NCBI GenBank assembly: GCA_947452675.1
Contig: CANGDL010000004.1
Coordinates: 23,429 to 87,428, forward strand
Source: Microbacteriaceae bacterium
Lineage (GTDB): Bacteria > Actinomycetota > Actinomycetes > Actinomycetales > Microbacteriaceae
Length of the DNA: 64,000 bases
Direction: 5' to 3'
How positions within the stretch are numbered: the stretch's first letter is position 1; each line of letters opens with the position of its first letter. The notes below the pieces were generated by a model. That model searched no databases, was not told the DNA's origin, and worked only from the letters and a program-made list of their open reading frames with translations. Shown piece by piece: positions 43,116 through 52,098 of the stretch. The translations under genes and the position numbers were made by a program.

Positions 43116-43589
43116 ATGCGCATCCACATTGCTACCGATCACGCCGGGCTTGAACTTAGTCACTTTCTTATTCGTGAATTGACCAAGCAAGGGCATGATG
43201 TGTTCGATCATGGGCCAGCTTCATACGAGCCTTTGGACGACTATCCGAGCTTCTGCATCAACGCTGCGCTTGCTGTGGTCGCTGACCAACAGGCCGGCGT
43301 TCCGGCATTGGGAATCGTTCTCGGCGGCTCTGGCAATGGTGAACAGATTGCCGCGAACAAGGTCAGGGGAATTCGTGCGGCACTTGCCTGGAATGAATCA
43401 ACGGCAAAGCTTGCTCGTGAACACAACGACGCAAACGTAATCGCTGTCGGGGCTCGCCAGCACACCCAAGATGAAGTTCTTCACCTAATCGAACTTTTCA
43501 TTGCCGAACCATTCAGCCAGGATGAACGGCATGTTCGCCGAATTGGAAAGATCGGCATTTACGAGCAGACCGGTGACATCGTCGAGTAA
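43116..43589 (+). CDS. rpiB: Ribose-5-phosphate isomerase B
   Basis: RpiB interconverts ribulose-5-P and ribose-5-P. The 157-residue protein has the TDHAGLE start, DHGP, and GGSGNGEQIAANKV with the base Glu76, as in the mycobacterial type that uses Glu instead of Cys. The nei gene starts right after its TAA with no gap. A -10 box six bases before the ATG suggests a leaderless message. Confidence 0.95.
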   Translation: MRIHIATDHAGLELSHFLIRELTKQGHDVFDHGPASYEPLDDYPSFCINAALAVVADQQAGVPALGIVLGGSGNGEQIAANKVRGIRAALAWNESTAKLAREHNDANVIAVGARQHTQDEVLHLIELFIAEPFSQDERHVRRIGKIGIYEQTGDIVE

Positions 43590-44396
43590 ATGCCTGAAGG
43601 CCATACCGTTCACCGAACGGCAAATGAATTCAATCGACTGTTCGCGGGCGACACGCTCTCGGTTTTTTCGCCGCAGGGGAGATTTGCTGAAAGTGCCAGG
43701 CTGATAAATGGTCGCAAGTTAATCGCCGCGAGAGCAATAGGCAAGCAGATGTTCCTACTTTTCGACAACGATCTAACTCTGAGAATCCACCTCGGGATCT
43801 ACGGAAAGTGGAACTTTCACGAACTCATCGATTCGAATTCAACGGCCCCCGATCCTGTAGGACAGGTCAGGGCCCGATTCTCAAACCTCAAGGCTGTCGC
43901 AGATCTTCGTGGTCCGACCGTTTGCGAAGTGATCACAGCCGATGAAGTCGAAGTGGTCGAACGTCGCCTTGGGCCAGACCCGTTGAACGCTAACCCAAAA
44001 AACCGAGAGGCCAATCGATTCATTGACCGAGTAATGAAATCAAAAACATCAATTGGTATACAACTTATGAACCAGGATGTGATTTCTGGGATCGGCAACG
44101 TCTATCGCGCAGAACTCTTGTTTCGAGCCGGCATTAGCCCACATTTGGCTGGGAACATGCTTTCAATGGAGCAACTTCAGGCTATCTGGGACGATTCAGT
44201 GAAACTCTTGCGGGTGGGAGTTGCAACTGGCGTGATGATTACCAGAGATGAGCTTTTCAAAAAGAAGCCAAAAAAATCAGATCGGTATTTCACCTATAAA
44301 CGTGAGGGCTTGCCTTGTCGAGTCTGTGGAACCAACATCGCGATTGAACTTATGGCGGCGCGAAAACTTTATTGGTGTCCGGGCTGCCAAAATTAG
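43590..44396 (+). CDS. nei: Fpg/Nei-family DNA glycosylase (endonuclease VIII type)
   Basis: The 268-residue enzyme removes oxidised bases and cuts the abasic site. After the initiator, Pro2 and Glu3 (MPEGHTVHR) are the catalytic residues and the MPEGH start marks the Nei rather than the Fpg (MPELPE) branch. The helix-two-turn-helix (GIGNVYRAELLF) and the zinc finger Cys243, Cys246, Cys263, Cys266 are intact. It follows rpiB directly, the same pairing as in mycobacteria. Confidence 0.93.
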   Translation: MPEGHTVHRTANEFNRLFAGDTLSVFSPQGRFAESARLINGRKLIAARAIGKQMFLLFDNDLTLRIHLGIYGKWNFHELIDSNSTAPDPVGQVRARFSNLKAVADLRGPTVCEVITADEVEVVERRLGPDPLNANPKNREANRFIDRVMKSKTSIGIQLMNQDVISGIGNVYRAELLFRAGISPHLAGNMLSMEQLQAIWDDSVKLLRVGVATGVMITRDELFKKKPKKSDRYFTYKREGLPCRVCGTNIAIELMAARKLYWCPGCQN

Positions 44397-44432
44397 CCCA
44401 TTGGTCTGTTCTAGAATCCAAGTTTTAAAGCA

Positions 44433-44465
44433 GAAACCGGACCCTACTGGGCCCGGTTTCTTTGG
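44433..44465. terminator. Terminator after nei, facing tRNA-Gly
   Basis: GAAACCGG-A-CCC, loop TACT, GGG-C-CCGGTTTC with one mismatch, followed by TTTCTTT on the plus strand. The tail touches the 3' end of tRNA-Gly. It could also act weakly on the tRNA-Gly transcript. Confidence 0.7.
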
Positions 44466-44536
44466 AGCGGATGACGGGAATCGAACCCGCATCATCAGTT
44501 TGGAAGACTGAGGCTTTACCACTAAGCTACATCCGC
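44463..44536 (-). tRNA. tRNA-Gly (anticodon TCC)
   Basis: Minus-strand cloverleaf: acceptor GCGGATG/CATCCGC, anticodon stem TCAGT/ACTGA with loop CTTCCAA (anticodon TCC), T-arm GCGGGTTCGATTCCCGT. Discriminator T, CCA encoded. A 12-base copy of its 5' end lies just upstream. Confidence 0.94.
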
Positions 44537-44554
44537 ATTTGGCATCCGCATTTG
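44530..44554. repeat. 12-base direct repeat at the 5' end of tRNA-Gly
   Basis: CATCCGCATTTG occurs at 44530-44541 and again at 44543-44554, one base apart. The first copy includes the tRNA acceptor strand; the second is outside the gene. Confidence 0.8.
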
Positions 44555-44618
44555 TTGAATAATTTTTTTCAAAATCGAACCAACGTATCTATTCTATGGG
44601 ATAGACTCGACGAGGTTG

Positions 44619-44634
44619 TTCCAGTTCACTGGAA
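44619..44634. repeat. 16-base inverted repeat before tRNA-Pro
   Basis: TTCCAGT-TC-ACTGGAA is an exact inverted repeat with a two-base centre, ending seven bases before the tRNA-Pro gene. The role is unknown. Confidence 0.7.
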
Positions 44635-44641
44635 AATCAAC

Positions 44642-44717
44642 CGGGGTGTAGCGTAGTGGCTAGCGCGCCTGCTTTGGGAGCAGGATATCGCAGGTTCGAG
44701 TCCTGTCACCCCGACCA
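44642..44717 (+). tRNA. tRNA-Pro (anticodon TGG)
   Basis: Plus-strand cloverleaf: acceptor CGGGGTG/CACCCCG, anticodon stem CCTGC/GCAGG with loop TTTGGGA (anticodon TGG), T-arm GCAGGTTCGAGTCCTGT; discriminator A and encoded CCA. No clear terminator follows. Confidence 0.95.
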
Positions 44718-44872
44718 TGCACCATCGTCTGGTCTGGCAAGTCGTCTAAAACTAAAATCTTTAGGCGATGTGCCGGCCGGATGGTGTGTATCGGCCTAAA
44801 AATCCTTTGGGCAAAAAATAATCCGGCTCGTTCCTTTAAAGGTGCGGGCCCTTCTTTTCAGGAGATAACACC
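44718..44872 (+). other. 155-base gap holding the likely tig promoter/leader
   Basis: No gene is visible. The gap has GGCCG...CGGCC and GCACCATC...GATGGTGT inverted repeats and the CAGGAG ribosome site of tig near its end. I could not pick a convincing promoter; read-through from tRNA-Pro is possible. Confidence 0.4.
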
Positions 44873-46189
44873 TTGAAGACCGTTGTTGAACAGCTGACCC
44901 CGACCCGTGTGAAGCTAACCATCGAGGTAACCCCTGCCGAATTCAAGCCAAGTCTTGACCACGCATACGAGCACATTGCCGAGGGTGTAAACATCCCAGG
45001 TTTCCGCAAGGGGAAGGTCCCTGCTGCGATTCTTGACCAGCGCGTTGGCCGTCCTGCAATCCTGGCGCACGCAATCAACGATGGTCTCGACACCATTTAT
45101 CGCCAGGCAATCGAGGAGAACAAGGTTCGCCCTCTAGGCCAACCACAGGCCGATGTAAAGCAGTCTCCAGATGAGAACACCTTTGAAGGCAACCTGGTTG
45201 TCGAGATCGAAGTTGAGGCCCGCCCGGAAATCAAGCTTCCTGAATACAAGGGCCTGAAGGTGAAGGTTGACGAAGTTAAGGTTGCCGGCAAGGACATCGA
45301 AGAAGAACTTGACGCACTTCGCGCTCGCTTCGGCACTCTCAAGACCGTAGATCGCCCTGCAAAGAAGGGTGATTTCACGACCATCGACCTAACTGCAACC
45401 ATCGATGGAAAGACCATTGATTCAGCTGAGAATATTTCTTACGAAATCGGTTCGGGCAATCTTCTTGACGGCATCGATGAGGCGCTTGACACCCTAACCG
45501 CTGGAGAGTCAACGACCTTCAAGTCAAAGCTTGTTGGCGGCGAGAAGGCAGGCCAGGAAGCTGAGGTTTCAGTAACTCTTTTAGCTGTGAAGGAGCGCGA
45601 GCTTCCAAAGCTAGATGACGCTTTCGCTCAGCTTGCATCAGAATTCGACACCATTGCCGAGCTAAAGGCCGAAATTGAGAAGCAGCTTGCGGCTTCAAAG
45701 GTGTTTGGTCAGGGCATTCAGGCACGTGAATTGCTAACCAGTGCTCTACTTGAACTGGTTAAGGTTCCAGTTTCGGCCGAGCTTGTCGAGGCTGATGTGC
45801 ACCGCCACCTAGAAGGCGAAGGCCGACTCGAGGACGCCGCGCACCGCGCCGAGGTCACCGAGGAGAGCAACAAGTCGTTCCAGGTTCAGATGCTTCTTGA
45901 TGCAATCGCAGAAAAGGAAGACATCCAGGTTGGCGAGCAGGAGCTAATCCAGTACTTGGTTCAAAGCTCACAGCAGTATGGCATGCAGCCAAACGACTTC
46001 ATCAAGGCAATCAGCGAAAACGGCCAGGTGCCTGCATTCGTTGGAGAAGTTGCCCGTCGCAAGGCATTGACCATTGTGCTCGAGGCTGCAACCGTCACTG
46101 ACTCTAAGGGCAAGACCGTTGACCTAAGTGAGTTCACCAAGGCCGAGGCAGTTGAGTCAGCTGACGACCACGCTGGTCACAATCACTAA
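44873..46189 (+). CDS. tig: Trigger factor
   Basis: Trigger factor is the ribosome-bound chaperone with prolyl isomerase activity. The 438-residue protein starts at a TTG (MKTVVEQLTPTRVKLTIEV) with CAGGAG 10 bases upstream. The ribosome-binding loop GFRKGKVP is at about 43-50, the FKBP domain at about 160-245 (KKGDFTTIDLTATIDG), then the helical arms. It ends in a short acidic, His-rich tail (DDHAGHNH). It is followed by clpP1P2X, the classic order. Confidence 0.96.
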   Translation: MKTVVEQLTPTRVKLTIEVTPAEFKPSLDHAYEHIAEGVNIPGFRKGKVPAAILDQRVGRPAILAHAINDGLDTIYRQAIEENKVRPLGQPQADVKQSPDENTFEGNLVVEIEVEARPEIKLPEYKGLKVKVDEVKVAGKDIEEELDALRARFGTLKTVDRPAKKGDFTTIDLTATIDGKTIDSAENISYEIGSGNLLDGIDEALDTLTAGESTTFKSKLVGGEKAGQEAEVSVTLLAVKERELPKLDDAFAQLASEFDTIAELKAEIEKQLAASKVFGQGIQARELLTSALLELVKVPVSAELVEADVHRHLEGEGRLEDAAHRAEVTEESNKSFQVQMLLDAIAEKEDIQVGEQELIQYLVQSSQQYGMQPNDFIKAISENGQVPAFVGEVARRKALTIVLEAATVTDSKGKTVDLSEFTKAEAVESADDHAGHNH

Positions 46190-46208
46190 TCGGTTTTCAA
46201 TTTCAGGG

Positions 46209-46242
46209 ATGGCTCAGACTTCGGTCTGGGCCATTTCTCTTT
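46209..46242 (+). terminator. Terminator of tig
   Basis: ATGGC-T-CAGAC, tetraloop TTCG, GTCTG-G-GCCAT forms a stable hairpin with one T-G pair, followed by the T-rich TTCTCTTT. It separates tig from clpP1. Confidence 0.75.
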
Positions 46243-46322
46243 AGCCACTGGCGAACACACCACGGAAATCGTGTCGGCTGCCGTTATCTTTGACAAGCAA
46301 CCTCAAGATTTAGGAGCTCTAA

Positions 46323-46904
46323 ATGGCCGAACAGGCAAAGGCACCAAGTAGCACATTCGACCGTTTGCTAAAGGATCGAATTATTTGGCTAGGCACTGAA
46401 GTGCGCGATGACATGGCTAATGAAATTTGCGCAAAGATCCTCTTGCTTGCTGCAGAAGACTCCAACAAAGACATTTTCATCTACATCAACTCACCGGGCG
46501 GTTCGATCACCGCTGGCATGGCAATTTACGACACGATGCAATACGTTCCGAACGACATCGTTACCGTTGGCATCGGCATGTGCGCTTCAATGGGTCAGTT
46601 CCTGCTCTCATCGGGAACCAAGGGAAAGCGCTATGCAACGCCGAACACAAGAGTGTTGCTGCATCAGCCAAGTGGTGGTTTCGGTGGAACCGCTGCCGAC
46701 ATTCAAACCCAGGCTCAGCTAATCATCTCGATGAAGCGCCAGTTGGCGGCAATCACCGCCGAACAGACCGGTAAAACTGTTGACGAGATCATGGCTGCCG
46801 GTGACCGTGACCGTTGGTTTAGCGCCGAAGAGGCCTTGGAATACGGCTTCATTGACCACATTCAGAAGTATGCCGCCAGCGCCACCGGTGTAGGCACCAA
46901 CTAA
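46323..46904 (+). CDS. clpP1: ATP-dependent Clp protease subunit ClpP1
   Basis: A 193-residue Clp protease subunit with the triad Ser89 (GMCASMG), His114 (LLHQPSGG) and Asp163, spaced exactly as in E. coli ClpP (25 and 49 residues). In actinobacteria ClpP1 and ClpP2 form a mixed 14-mer that works only together. A GGAG lies just before the ATG. clpP2 follows 17 bases later. I looked for a ClgR box upstream; only a partial match (GGCGAAC) is present. Confidence 0.96.
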   Translation: MAEQAKAPSSTFDRLLKDRIIWLGTEVRDDMANEICAKILLLAAEDSNKDIFIYINSPGGSITAGMAIYDTMQYVPNDIVTVGIGMCASMGQFLLSSGTKGKRYATPNTRVLLHQPSGGFGGTAADIQTQAQLIISMKRQLAAITAEQTGKTVDEIMAAGDRDRWFSAEEALEYGFIDHIQKYAASATGVGTN

Positions 46905-46921
46905 GGTCAGGGAGAGAAACT

Positions 46922-47554
46922 ATGACTAATCCAAACGTTTTCACTAGCCCAGATGCACGTTACATTCTTCCTACCTTCGAAGAGCGCACCTCGTATGGCT
47001 TCAAGCGCCAAGACCCATACAACAAACTTTTCGAGGACCGTATTGTCTTCTTGGGCGTCCAGGTCGATGATGCGTCGGCAGATGACATCATGGCTCAGTT
47101 GTTGGTTCTCGAGTCCCAGGACCCTGATCGAGACATCACCATGTACATCAACTCTCCGGGTGGTTCATTCACCGCGATGACTGCAATCTACGACACCATG
47201 CAATACATCCGCCCACAAATTCAAACCGTCTGCCTTGGTCAGGCGGCATCGGCCGCTGCAGTTCTGCTTGCCGCCGGAGCTCCGGGAAAGCGCCTGGCTT
47301 TGCCAAATGCGCGAGTACTCATCCACCAGCCATCGTCGGGTGACTCAGGTCGCGGTCAGGCTTCGGATATTGAGATTCAGGCAAACGAAATGCAACGTCT
47401 TCGCGACTGGCTAGAGGCAACTCTTTCAAAGCACAGCAAACGTTCAGTTGCCGAAGTGAACAAGGACATCGATCGTGACAAGATCCTGACAGCGCCAGAG
47501 GCACTTGAGTTCGGTTTGATCGATCAGGTTCTAACCTCACGTAAAAACGCTTAG
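46922..47554 (+). CDS. clpP2: ATP-dependent Clp protease subunit ClpP2
   Basis: The second ClpP subunit, 210 residues, with Ser110 (GQAASAA), His135 (LIHQPS) and Asp186, the same numbers as in M. tuberculosis ClpP2. The N-terminus is longer than in ClpP1. GGGAGAG precedes the ATG. It is separated from clpX by a strong hairpin in a 70-base gap. Confidence 0.96.
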   Translation: MTNPNVFTSPDARYILPTFEERTSYGFKRQDPYNKLFEDRIVFLGVQVDDASADDIMAQLLVLESQDPDRDITMYINSPGGSFTAMTAIYDTMQYIRPQIQTVCLGQAASAAAVLLAAGAPGKRLALPNARVLIHQPSSGDSGRGQASDIEIQANEMQRLRDWLEATLSKHSKRSVAEVNKDIDRDKILTAPEALEFGLIDQVLTSRKNA

Positions 47555-47566
47555 GTAAAAAGCTAT

Positions 47567-47600
47567 GACAAGCGGATGGGCGAGGCTCATCCGCTTTGTC
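47567..47600 (+). promoter_or_regulatory. Strong hairpin between clpP2 and clpX
   Basis: GACAAGCGGATG, loop GGCGAGGCT, CATCCGCTTTGTC pairs over 12 base pairs with one bulge. It has no T-tract behind it, so it is not a classic terminator. It may set relative clpX output through RNA stability or partial termination. Confidence 0.55.
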
Positions 47601-47624
47601 ACTGCCGGGCTATAAGGTTTTGTT

Positions 47625-48902
47625 ATGACTAAGCTCGGCGAATCTAGCGACCTGCTCAAGTGTTCTTTCTGCGGAAAGAGCCAAAAGCAGGTTCGTAAGC
47701 TAATTGCTGGACCAGGTGTTTACATCTGTGATGAGTGCATCGAACTTTGTAATGAAATCATTGAAGAAGAGCTCGGCGGCATTGCAGCCGAAAGTGTCGA
47801 AGACATCGATCTTCCGAAGCCTCGTGAAATCAAGGGCTTCCTGGATGAGTATGTAATTGGTCAAGATCAAGCTAAAAAGGCCTTGGCGGTTGCGGTTTAT
47901 AACCACTACAAGCGCCTTCGCTCACGCGGAACCTTAACTGCGGCCGGCAAGGACCACGACTCGATTGAGATTGCCAAATCAAACATTTTGATGATTGGGC
48001 CAACCGGTTGCGGAAAGACCTACTTGGCTCAGACCCTAGCGAAGAGGCTGAATGTTCCTTTCGCCGTGGCCGATGCCACAGCCTTAACCGAAGCTGGTTA
48101 TGTTGGCGAGGACGTTGAGAACATACTTTTGAAACTCCTTCAAGCCGCTGACTATGACGTAAAGCGCGCTGAGTCGGGAATTATTTATATCGATGAAATT
48201 GACAAGATTTCTCGAAAGGCCGAAAATCCATCGATTACTCGTGACGTTTCGGGCGAGGGAGTGCAGCAGGCACTTCTCAAGATACTTGAAGGCACGGTTG
48301 CTTCTGTTCCGCCACAGGGCGGTCGCAAACACCCTCAGCAGGAATTCATTCAGCTTGATACCACTAACGTTCTGTTCATCGTGGCTGGAGCATTTGCCGG
48401 ACTCGAAGAAATTATTTCGGCACGGTCTGGCAAAAAGGGCATCGGTTTCGGTGCTCCAATTGCCGGAAAAAACGACAACATTGAGATTTTTACCGAGGTC
48501 CAACCTGAAGACCTCCGTAAGTTTGGTCTGATTCCTGAATTTATCGGACGCCTTCCAGTAATCGCAACGGTTACTCCGCTAGATCAGAGTGCTCTGATGG
48601 AAATTTTGACCAAGCCAAAGAATGCATTGGTCAAGCAATATCAACGCATGTTCGAACTAGACGGTTTTGAGCTTGAATTCGATAAGGATGCCCTCGAAGC
48701 GATTGCTGACCTCGCGGTCGCCCGTGAAACGGGTGCCCGAGGGCTCCGTGCAATCATGGAAGAAATTCTTGGCCCGATTATGTTCGAAATCCCCGGGTCA
48801 GAAATTCAAGGGGTAGTCAAGATCTCTGAAGCCGTGGTGACCAAGGGTGAAGAGCCAGCAATATTGCCGTTCAAGAGCATGCGCCAAGAAAAGTCGGCAT
48901 AA
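47625..48902 (+). CDS. clpX: ATP-dependent Clp protease ATP-binding subunit ClpX
   Basis: ClpX unfolds substrates and feeds them to ClpP1P2. The 425-residue AAA+ protein has the N-terminal C4 zinc finger (Cys13, 16, 35, 38), Walker A GPTGCGKT, Walker [10 protein letters not shown], the ClpP-docking loop region (IGFGA) and sensor motifs. It follows clpP2 on the same strand. A BenE transporter gene begins three bases after its stop. Confidence 0.97.
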   Translation: MTKLGESSDLLKCSFCGKSQKQVRKLIAGPGVYICDECIELCNEIIEEELGGIAAESVEDIDLPKPREIKGFLDEYVIGQDQAKKALAVAVYNHYKRLRSRGTLTAAGKDHDSIEIAKSNILMIGPTGCGKTYLAQTLAKRLNVPFAVADATALTEAGYVGEDVENILLKLLQAADYDVKRAESGIIYIDEIDKISRKAENPSITRDVSGEGVQQALLKILEGTVASVPPQGGRKHPQQEFIQLDTTNVLFIVAGAFAGLEEIISARSGKKGIGFGAPIAGKNDNIEIFTEVQPEDLRKFGLIPEFIGRLPVIATVTPLDQSALMEILTKPKNALVKQYQRMFELDGFELEFDKDALEAIADLAVARETGARGLRAIMEEILGPIMFEIPGSEIQGVVKISEAVVTKGEEPAILPFKSMRQEKSA

Positions 48903-48905
48903 ACA

Positions 48906-50075
48906 ATGGGCCGGTTCAGTGACCATAAAGCTCCTATACTCGCCGGAACAGTTGCGTCGATAACCGGCACAGCGGCTAGCGCAGGGCTGGTGCTAACCGC
49001 ACTTACTGCTCTTGGAGCCACAACTACTCAGACTGCTTCGGCAATCTTCGTTCTGATCGCCATGTATGGATTGCTATCTATCTTTCTCAGCACTCGTTAT
49101 AAGATGCCAATCTCAATCGTTTGGAGCACTCCAGGTGCTGCGCTTTTGATTTCTTCCGGCAAACTTCACTTGCCTTTTTCGAGCGCCGTCGGTGCATTCA
49201 TTGTTACCGGTGCCTTGCTTCTTCTCACGGGCTTATGGCCGGCACTGGGGCGCTTAGTCTCGGCTATCCCAAAGCCAATCGCCTCTGCGATGTTGGCCGG
49301 AGTTATCTTCAACTTTTGCATCGCACCATTCAAATCAGCGGCAGACTTCCCTTGGATAGTCCTTCCTGCGATTCTCGTTTGGTTAGTTCTATTTAAGTAC
49401 GCGACAATCTGGGCAACTCCAGCAGCTATGGTGATAATCTTCACGCTAACTGCCATCGATCGAGGCATTTCGTTCAGCACGAACGATTTCTTGCCGCATG
49501 TAGAACTCGTTTGGCCAACGTTTGATCCTGCAGCGATTATTTCAATCGGTATCCCGCTATACCTCGTGACAATGGCAAGTCAAAACATCCCTGGTGTTGC
49601 AATCATGAAGAGCTTCGGTTTCGAGGTTCCGTTCAAGCAGGTAATGACGGCAACAGGAATTGCCGCAATCCTGGCTGGTTTTTTTGGTGGATTTTCGATG
49701 AATTTGGCTGCGATAACTGCTGCACTAAATGCGAACGATCATGCCCACAAAGATCCAAAACGCAGGTGGCTATCTTCGGTTTACGGCGGCTACGTTTACT
49801 TGATTATTGCTGTGCTCGCCGTTCCAACTGTCGCCTTCGTATTGCAGGCACCGAAAGATCTAGTCTTGGCAGCAGCCGGCCTTGCGTTGCTTGGCACGAT
49901 AGTGTCAGCGCTTAGCTCTGCCGTAGAGATTGTTGAACTGCGAATGCCAGCAATGGTCGCATTCCTAGTGGCAGCATCTGGCGTCTCAGCTTTTGGGATC
50001 GGCTCTGCCTTCTGGGCGCTTATCGCCGGCCTGGCCGTTTGGGGCTGGCTTAGTTTTCGGGCTAAGGCTAAATAA
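48906..50075 (+). CDS. BenE-family transporter
   Basis: A 389-residue membrane protein with about 11-12 TM helices. BenE hallmarks are SIVWSTPGAALL (about 72-83) and IPLYLVTMASQNIPG (about 218-232). The founding member carries benzoate with protons in Acinetobacter, but no aromatic-degradation genes are nearby, so the substrate is open. It starts three bases after clpX and its end overlaps the convergent M3 peptidase gene by eight bases, an extreme of packing. Confidence 0.88.
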   Translation: MGRFSDHKAPILAGTVASITGTAASAGLVLTALTALGATTTQTASAIFVLIAMYGLLSIFLSTRYKMPISIVWSTPGAALLISSGKLHLPFSSAVGAFIVTGALLLLTGLWPALGRLVSAIPKPIASAMLAGVIFNFCIAPFKSAADFPWIVLPAILVWLVLFKYATIWATPAAMVIIFTLTAIDRGISFSTNDFLPHVELVWPTFDPAAIISIGIPLYLVTMASQNIPGVAIMKSFGFEVPFKQVMTATGIAAILAGFFGGFSMNLAAITAALNANDHAHKDPKRRWLSSVYGGYVYLIIAVLAVPTVAFVLQAPKDLVLAAAGLALLGTIVSALSSAVEIVELRMPAMVAFLVAASGVSAFGIGSAFWALIAGLAVWGWLSFRAKAK

Positions 50076-52098
50076 GCCCTCTACGCTTCAGAAGAGGCTC
50101 TATCTTGGCATCGCGTCCCGTAAAGGTGCGGAACATTCCGATCGAATCTGTTGATCCACCGCGTGAAAGTAATGAATCTCGGAAGCGCTGACCATTTTCT
50201 CGGCTTAGACCTCCGTTGGTCTTAAACCAATCGACTGTGTCCGCATCCAAAACCTCTGACCAGATGTAACCGTAGTAGCCTGCGGAATATCCACCATCGA
50301 AGATGTGCGAGAAATATGTGCTGCGGTATCTAGTATGAACTGGGGCGTAGTCAAGCCCATAACCAGCTATCGCACCGGATTCGAATGATTCAACGTCTTC
50401 GACGATGTCGTCAACGGTTAGCGAGTGCCAGGCTAAGTCCAAGATGGCAGCCGCAAGGTAGCTCGTAGTTTCGAAACCTTGGTTGAAAGTTTCAGCTCGG
50501 TTCAGGTTCTCCACCCATTCGGCGGGCAAGGGTTCGCCTGTCTCAAAGTGCTTTGCATAGTTAGCAAGCACTTCGGGCCATAGCATCCACATTTCGTTCA
50601 CCTGAGATGGGAACTCGACAAAATCACGTTCAACACTGGTGCCGCTGAAACGGGGATAGGTGACGTTCGAAAGTAATCCGTGTAGCGCGTGTCCGAACTC
50701 GTGGAACAGTGTCGCCGTCTCGTCAAAGGTGAGGAGCGTTGGCAATCCCTCCGAAGGCTTCGGCACGTTCATGTTATTGAACACAACAGGCAATTGACCC
50801 AGCAGATGATTTTGTTCAACAAATGCAGACATCCAGGCGCCACCACGCTTGGAATCCCGGGTGTAGAAGTCACCGATGTAAAGACCCAAGGCCGAGCCGT
50901 CCTCGTTGTGAACTTCCCACACCCGAGCCTCTGGGTGATAGGCCTTAAGGTCGCTTCGAAGAGTAAAACTAATACCGAATAGCTTGGTTGCGGCCCAGAA
51001 AACTCCGTCATTTAAGACGCGCTCGAGTTCGAAGTACGGTTTGAATTTGGTTGTGTCGACGTTGTATGTGGCCAGGCGCACGCGCTCGGTGAAAAGCGAC
51101 CAGTCCCAGCTGGCCAACTCAAAGTTACCGTGTTCGGAATCGATCATGGCCTGGATGGCTGCGCCCTCCGAGCGAGCATTAGCGACGGCCGATGGTGCAA
51201 TCTTGCGAAGCATTTCATGAACGCGGTCAGGGTGACCCGCAGTCTGTTCGGAAAGAACGTATTCTGCGTGACTCTTGAACCCCATCAATTTGGCACGTTT
51301 GGCACGCAGGCGAACCATTTCTAGAATTAGGCCTCGATTATCGTTTTCGTTTGAGCGACCACTCTTGGACAGTGAAGCCTTCATGATTCGCTCGCGGAGA
51401 TCGCGGTTGGTCAGAGACGCCAAAGCTGGGTTGCCGGTGTAGTTGACCATGGTTATCAACCACTTGCCCTTGTGGCCGCGTGCTTCGGCTGCAGCAGCTG
51501 CGGCATCGATCTGACCCGGTTCGAGCCCATCGAGTTCAGCGGCGTCTTCGACCAAGATTGCAAGATCATTGGTGTCGTTTAGAACGTTCTGGCTGAACTT
51601 TGTTCCGAGCTTGGAGAGTTTCTCGTTAAGGGCCTTTAGTTCATCGCGTTCATTGACACCCAAGTTCGCGCCCGCGTGGACGAAATCGCGGTAGTAGCGC
51701 TCGACTAGCCACACAGATTCGGAATCTAGATTTTGATCGTTTCGGGTTTCGTAAACATGTTGAATTCGCTCGAACAGTTCAGCGTTCAGATTAATGGCAT
51801 CCGTGTGCGCCGAAAGCTTCGGTGCAATTTCTTCTTCGATTTTGTCAATTTCATCATTGGTGTCTGCGCTTGACTTGTTATAGAAGACCGCGAGAACACG
51901 GAACAACATTCGTCCAGATTTTTCGAGAGCAAGGATGGTGTTCTGGAATGTCGGAGCGCCAGATTCGAGAATTGCGTTTACTTCGGCAAGTTGCTCTTCA
52001 CAGCCCGCGTAGAACGCTGGCAGGTAATGCTCGTCACGTATCGCTTCAAACGGAGGTAGTTCATACGGCAGGTCTGATCGATGCGCGAACGGGTTCAT
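50068..52098 (-). CDS. M3-family metallopeptidase (Dcp / oligopeptidase A type)
   Basis: A 676-residue zinc peptidase with HEFGH at 466-470 and the further Glu in the following helix (VEFPSQVNE), with the M3A subfamily layout. It cleaves short peptides in the cytoplasm, likely those left by Clp and other proteases. Dcp (removes dipeptides) and PrlC are both possible. It lies directly after valS on the same strand with no gap. Confidence 0.92.
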   Translation of the reverse strand: MNPFAHRSDLPYELPPFEAIRDEHYLPAFYAGCEEQLAEVNAILESGAPTFQNTILALEKSGRMLFRVLAVFYNKSSADTNDEIDKIEEEIAPKLSAHTDAINLNAELFERIQHVYETRNDQNLDSESVWLVERYYRDFVHAGANLGVNERDELKALNEKLSKLGTKFSQNVLNDTNDLAILVEDAAELDGLEPGQIDAAAAAAEARGHKGKWLITMVNYTGNPALASLTNRDLRERIMKASLSKSGRSNENDNRGLILEMVRLRAKRAKLMGFKSHAEYVLSEQTAGHPDRVHEMLRKIAPSAVANARSEGAAIQAMIDSEHGNFELASWDWSLFTERVRLATYNVDTTKFKPYFELERVLNDGVFWAATKLFGISFTLRSDLKAYHPEARVWEVHNEDGSALGLYIGDFYTRDSKRGGAWMSAFVEQNHLLGQLPVVFNNMNVPKPSEGLPTLLTFDETATLFHEFGHALHGLLSNVTYPRFSGTSVERDFVEFPSQVNEMWMLWPEVLANYAKHFETGEPLPAEWVENLNRAETFNQGFETTSYLAAAILDLAWHSLTVDDIVEDVESFESGAIAGYGLDYAPVHTRYRSTYFSHIFDGGYSAGYYGYIWSEVLDADTVDWFKTNGGLSRENGQRFRDSLLSRGGSTDSIGMFRTFTGRDAKIEPLLKRRGLI

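Noticed and set aside
44619..44634. LexA (SOS) box
   Set aside because: The inverted repeat lacks the GAAC-N4-GTTC core of actinobacterial SOS boxes.
46243..46322. ClgR operator before clpP1
   Set aside because: Only a half-match (GGCGAAC) is present; the paired half is missing.
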